Source: Bacteroidota bacterium (GTDB lineage Bacteria > Bacteroidota > Bacteroidia > UKL13-3). From it: DNA of 35,758 bases. The notes under the pieces were generated by a model that searched no databases, was not told where the DNA came from, and saw only the letters and a program-made list of their open reading frames with translations. Made by a program: the position numbers and the translations under genes. The stretch is taken from the NCBI GenBank assembly GCA_034439655.1, contig JAWXAU010000081.1:1-35758 (forward strand). The letters are read 5' to 3'. This document shows positions 32,658-35,758 of this stretch, one piece after another. Within the stretch, counting starts at the first letter, position 1. Every line of letters begins with the position of its first letter.

Positions 32658-34565
32658 ATGAATAAAAAAAATACTTTATATATATTTATTGGTTTCTTAT
32701 TATTTGCTCACATTTGCAAAGCGGACGATAACTATATAAACAAGCTGGAACAACAACTAAAAACCAAAACCGATACTGCAAAAGCAAATACACTGAACGA
32801 TTTATGTTGGCTTTATCGCAGACAAATACCCGAAAAAGCATTACAATATGGAGCAGAGGCTTTAAAAATAAGTGAACAGTTACATTACAATAAAGGCATT
32901 GCTTATTCTTATAAAAATCAGGGTGTAGTATATTGGATTAAGGCTGATTATTATATAGCAAAAAAGTATTATAATAATGCATTAAGGAAATTTGAGGAAT
33001 TGAAAAATAATGTTGAAATTGGGAATATTCACAATTTATTCGGATTAATTTATGCCGACCAAGGCAATTATAAAGAAGCAATATATAGTTATAAGAAATC
33101 ATTTGAACTATTTACACAAATAAATGATGATGATGGAAAAGCTAAGGCAAATTCTAATTTGGGAATTGTATATTACCACCTCAACCAATTTGATAAAGCA
33201 CTAGATAGATATCTGTTCGCACTAAAAGTATATGAAAATAAAAACGACAAATTCGCACTATCGAATGTATTTACCAATATAGGTATTATTTATCTCAATC
33301 AAAATAATTTCTCACAAGCTTTAAAATATTATCAGTCGTCTTTACTTATAGATATGGAATTAAATGATATAGCAGGTACTGGAAAAAGTTATACAAATAT
33401 GGGAGTCTGTTATTTTGATATGGAGCAACTTGATAGCTCCTTTGCGTACCACCTTAAAGCAATGGCCGCATACAAACAAATTGGCGATAAAAAAGGAATA
33501 TCAGAAACTTATATTAATATTGGTGAATTATTCTTCCAAAGAAAGAATATGGCTGAGGCTGAGAAGTATTTGTTAGCGGCTTTACAACTTAAAAAACAAA
33601 TCGGAGATCAATCTGGAGAAGTAGTAGCGAATATTAATTTAGGCAGATTGTATATCGACCAAAAACTATATAATAAAGCCCTCAACCATATGTTATTTGC
33701 GTTACCTTTAGCTACGCAAATAAACTCATTAAAATATCAAGCTGAAGCAAATTTGTACATATCAAAAGTATATGAAGAACTCCAACAACCAATTAAAGCA
33801 TTATCATACTTTAAAGCATTTAACACTTTAACTGACAGTATTAATAACGATGAGTCACGCAATAAATTATTAAATTTACAAATAGCTTTTGAAACGGATA
33901 AGAAAGAGCAAGAAATAGAATTGCTCAAAAAAGAATCTATTATAGAAACGAATAAAAAAAGAGCTTATGCCATAGGCGGTGTGCTACTCACTTTATTGGC
34001 GGTAGTCATAATCAGTAGACAAAGATTAAAACATCAAAAAGAAAAAAAGATAGCTGAAAGTGAATTGGAAAAAAATACAATTAAACAAGAGGCGTTGCAA
34101 TTAGAACTTGATAAACTAGAAATCGAATTGACCTATAATAAACAAGCCCTGATTACGTTTACGAAAAACATGATAGAAAAAAATGATTTGCTAGAACAAT
34201 TGAGAGAGCAGGTAACTGAATTGGAATCGAATAATCAAAACAATATTAGAATAGAAAAAATAAATGAACTTACAGAATCTAGAATTATAACAGATGATGA
34301 CTGGGAAAAATTCAAAAAATTATATACCAAAGTTTACCCAACATTTATGATTCGTGTGAAAGAAATCTATCCTACAATTACCCAAGCTGAAATAAGACTT
34401 GCTGCTTTGATTGGATTAAAATTATCATCAAAAGAAATTGCTTCCATGATTGGAATATCGGTTGACAGTGTAAAAAAGGCACGTCAACGATTGCGGAAAA
34501 AAATAAAATTAGAAACTGATGACGATTTAGATTCTCATATTTTGAATCTGCTTAATTCTAAATAA
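32658..34565 (+). CDS. TPR sensor protein with membrane helix and LuxR-like HTH
   Basis: 635 residues from the ATG at 32658; a TTG 15 nt upstream is less likely because the signal peptide MNKKNTLYIFIGFLLFAHICKA starts here. About eight tetratricopeptide repeats fill about 55-400 (e.g. GNIHNLFGLIYADQGNYKEA, AKANSNLGIVYYHLNQFDKA). One membrane helix lies at about 436-456 (YAIGGVLLTLLAVVIISR), then a cytoplasmic coiled coil (460-540) and a C-terminal helix-turn-helix (about 575-620, ITQAEIRLAALIGLKLSSKEIASMIGISVDSVKKARQRLRKK) of the GerE/LuxR kind. This architecture is common in Bacteroidota and suggests periplasmic TPR input coupled to DNA binding. It is followed by a small T9SS cargo gene, a possible target. 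Confidence 0.88.
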   Translation: MNKKNTLYIFIGFLLFAHICKADDNYINKLEQQLKTKTDTAKANTLNDLCWLYRRQIPEKALQYGAEALKISEQLHYNKGIAYSYKNQGVVYWIKADYYIAKKYYNNALRKFEELKNNVEIGNIHNLFGLIYADQGNYKEAIYSYKKSFELFTQINDDDGKAKANSNLGIVYYHLNQFDKALDRYLFALKVYENKNDKFALSNVFTNIGIIYLNQNNFSQALKYYQSSLLIDMELNDIAGTGKSYTNMGVCYFDMEQLDSSFAYHLKAMAAYKQIGDKKGISETYINIGELFFQRKNMAEAEKYLLAALQLKKQIGDQSGEVVANINLGRLYIDQKLYNKALNHMLFALPLATQINSLKYQAEANLYISKVYEELQQPIKALSYFKAFNTLTDSINNDESRNKLLNLQIAFETDKKEQEIELLKKESIIETNKKRAYAIGGVLLTLLAVVIISRQRLKHQKEKKIAESELEKNTIKQEALQLELDKLEIELTYNKQALITFTKNMIEKNDLLEQLREQVTELESNNQNNIRIEKINELTESRIITDDDWEKFKKLYTKVYPTFMIRVKEIYPTITQAEIRLAALIGLKLSSKEIASMIGISVDSVKKARQRLRKKIKLETDDDLDSHILNLLNSK

Positions 34566-34592
34566 AAATTCTGATATATAAACAGTTATCTT

Positions 34593-34623
34593 GTTGTACC
34601 CCTTTTTGTCTTGCCCTATTTTG
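34593..34623 (+). promoter_or_regulatory. Promoter candidate for the small T9SS cargo gene
   Basis: GTTG (34593-34596), 20-nt spacer, TATTTTG (34617-34623), one base shorter than TAnnTTTG. It leaves a leader of about 60 nt before the ATG at 34691 and implies transcription separate from the TPR gene. Confidence 0.4.
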
Positions 34624-34690
34624 TTACCAATATTGGTTGTCTGCACGTGTTTTGCCAAAAATAAAATTCACCATTAAAAACAAAATAATT

Positions 34691-35443
34691 ATGCAATTTA
34701 AAAAACTATTTCTATTATCAGCACTGGCAACATTTATTACCAGTAATTCCTATGGGCAAACTGTAAAAAATGCCAATGTAGCTTTAGGTAACTTATCGAC
34801 CAATCTTTATTTCGATAGTTATGACGACAATACAAAAACAGTGAAGAATTTAAACTTCACTGCCTTATGTGATGGTTCAAATTCAGCAGAAATAACAGAG
34901 GCTTTTACTATTAAAGTATATATATGGGATGGTTCAAATCCTACGTTTGTAAAAACCTACAATAATGATGGTTTATATCATTTTGGAGCCAAAGAATATG
35001 CAAATCAAGATATTGATTTAAGTGGTTTACAACTTGCAGCTGGCACTTATCGTTTGGGCGTATTTGTGGATGCAGACAATGCTATTCCTAACCCTCCAGA
35101 TGATCCTACTGACAATGCTTACCTTACCCAAGGCAATATAGTTTTTACACCTAAAAGTGGAAATAATAGCATTACAGCAAAACAAAGTATTTTTAGTTCT
35201 GTTTCTGTATTCCCGAATCCTGCTACTGAGCAAATAAATGTCAAATGGGATGCAACTGAAAAATTAGATTTGGTAACTATTGCTAACATGAATGGGCAAA
35301 TTGTCAAACAAATTACTTTCAGCAATAATCAAAATTTAACTACAATTAATACTACAGATTTGCCAATTGGTATTTACACACTTACCATGCATTCTGCTGC
35401 AATTATATCAGTTCAAAGATTTAGTATAGTTACCAATAAATAA
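34691..35443 (+). CDS. Small T9SS type-A cargo protein, unknown function
   Basis: 250 residues from the ATG at 34691 (MQFKKLFLLSALATFITSNSYGQ, signal peptide cut after YGQ). The frame extends 18 codons upstream, but those precede the signal peptide. Residues ~25-155 form a beta-sandwich-like domain with ALGNLSTNLYFDSYDDNTKTV and LAAGTYRLGVFVDADN, reminiscent of CARDB-type adhesion folds; this is tentative. The T9SS tail covers about 175-250: SVFPNPATEQINVKWD, VTIANMNGQIVKQI, DLPIGIYTLTMHSAA. It lies 125 nt after the TPR regulator and has a strong terminator. Confidence 0.85.
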   Translation: MQFKKLFLLSALATFITSNSYGQTVKNANVALGNLSTNLYFDSYDDNTKTVKNLNFTALCDGSNSAEITEAFTIKVYIWDGSNPTFVKTYNNDGLYHFGAKEYANQDIDLSGLQLAAGTYRLGVFVDADNAIPNPPDDPTDNAYLTQGNIVFTPKSGNNSITAKQSIFSSVSVFPNPATEQINVKWDATEKLDLVTIANMNGQIVKQITFSNNQNLTTINTTDLPIGIYTLTMHSAAIISVQRFSIVTNK

Positions 35444-35476
35444 TATTATATTTACATTTAATAGCGAGAGATTAAA

Positions 35477-35520
35477 AGTATCAAATACTGCTAAATGAGA
35501 AGTATTTGATACTATTTTTA
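35477..35520 (+). terminator. Terminator after the small T9SS cargo gene
   Basis: A perfect 13-bp stem AGTATCAAATACT / AGTATTTGATACT (35477-35489 and 35501-35513) with an 11-nt loop, followed by ATTTTTA. Confidence 0.85.
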
Positions 35521-35526
35521 AATATT

Positions 35527-35661
35527 ATACCAATTCTTAAACTAAAATAGTTCTCCACCTGTGGCGGATTGGTTTGTAGAATGGTAATGCCGAACTACAT
35601 CCCGAAAGCTTTCGGGATTAGTCCCTTTCTTTTGGACTATTATATATTGAGTGTCGGTATT
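35527..35661 (-). repeat. MITE-like element, copy B (135 bp)
   Basis: On the minus strand it starts AATACCGACACTCAATATA and ends TTTAAGAATTGGTAT, matching copy A at 26807-26971 closely. It has CCCGAAAGCTTTCGGG (35601-35616) where A has a longer block with CCCGATAATTATCGGG. The CCGCC-ACA-GG(C/T)GG hairpin keeps pairing through a G-U change. It overlaps the 3' end of the partial minus-strand gene. Confidence 0.75.
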
Positions 35662-35758
35662 ACCACTATTCCTGCCATTTCTCAATAGTTGAATCTCCTG
35701 CATCAATTGTGCAACTAATATTTTGAGTTCAACAATCTCTCGTTTAAGAGAATCATAC
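35542..35758 (-). CDS. Partial CDS, C-terminal coiled coil, runs off the window
   Basis: An open frame enters at the right edge and stops at TAG (35544-35542), about 71 codons. The first ~32 residues (YDSLKREIVELKILVAQLMQ, then EIQLLRNGRNSG) form a short amphipathic coiled coil like the end of tail-fibre/S74-type or YadA-like surface proteins in Bacteroidota. The remaining ~39 residues (starting NTDTQYIIVQKKGTNPESF) are translated from MITE-like copy B. The original C-terminus was probably replaced or extended by the repeat. Only the tail is visible, so no function is given. Confidence 0.45.
   Translation of the reverse strand, partial: YDSLKREIVELKILVAQLMQEIQLLRNGRNSGNTDTQYIIVQKKGTNPESFRDVVRHYHSTNQSATGGELF

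Overview
The window looks like ordinary chromosomal DNA of a Bacteroidota bacterium. The support is a full-length SprA (outer-membrane translocon of the type IX secretion system, T9SS), several proteins ending in T9SS type-A sorting tails, an OmpA-type protein with thrombospondin-3 repeats, DUF5723, DUF1573, KTSC and choice-of-anchor V families, promoters of the Bacteroidota type (about TTTG, 19-21 nt, TAnnTTTG), almost no Shine-Dalgarno sites, and low G+C. I see no phage, transposase, CRISPR or recognisable defence genes. The order within the phylum cannot be fixed from this window.

Layout. 0.2-3.7 kb (minus): an OmpA-family envelope protein and a YjjG-type HAD phosphatase. 3.8-5.7 kb (plus): a membrane-anchored coiled-coil protein, a 53-residue membrane peptide, a cluster of palindromes, then the tmRNA gene ssrA (tag GNTSFALAA) with a strong terminator. 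5.7-6.1 kb is non-coding and is bounded by imperfect inverted repeats. 6.25-19.06 kb is one long minus-strand run: ruvA, sprA, cdd, rlmF, a J-domain/KTSC protein, a membrane Fe-S protein, a phosphopantetheinyl transferase and an M28 lipoprotein. It mixes DNA repair, secretion, pyrimidine salvage and rRNA modification, and many junctions are tight enough for cotranscription.

19.4-21.7 kb (minus) is a compact four-gene operon: a deoxyhypusine-synthase-like protein, a DciA-like DUF721 protein, a DUF1573 protein and a TrpF-like protein. Both enzyme homologues seem to lack the residue that defines catalysis in their families. A luciferase-like oxidoreductase lies upstream on the same strand. 22.9-26.8 kb (plus): a YkuK RNase H-fold protein, RlmD, a Reeler/choice-of-anchor V T9SS cargo with a CxxCH motif, and an inositol-monophosphatase family protein. 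27.1-32.3 kb (minus): a large T9SS cargo, a double-ATPase oligopeptide ABC protein and serS. 32.7-35.4 kb (plus): a TPR sensor with a LuxR-like C-terminal helix-turn-helix, then a small T9SS cargo. A minus-strand gene runs off the right edge.

The least explained material is between the genes. Almost every larger gap holds palindromic repeats: at least eight relatives of CCCGATAGCTATCGGG, a 165-bp MITE-like element with a 135-bp second copy that supplies the C-terminus of a gene, a near-perfect 47-nt palindrome upstream of ssrA, paired GATTTGACAA repeats carrying a promoter element, and a perfect 32-bp palindrome over the rlmD promoter. These repeats and the DHS-like/TrpF-like operon are the best candidates for undescribed biology here.
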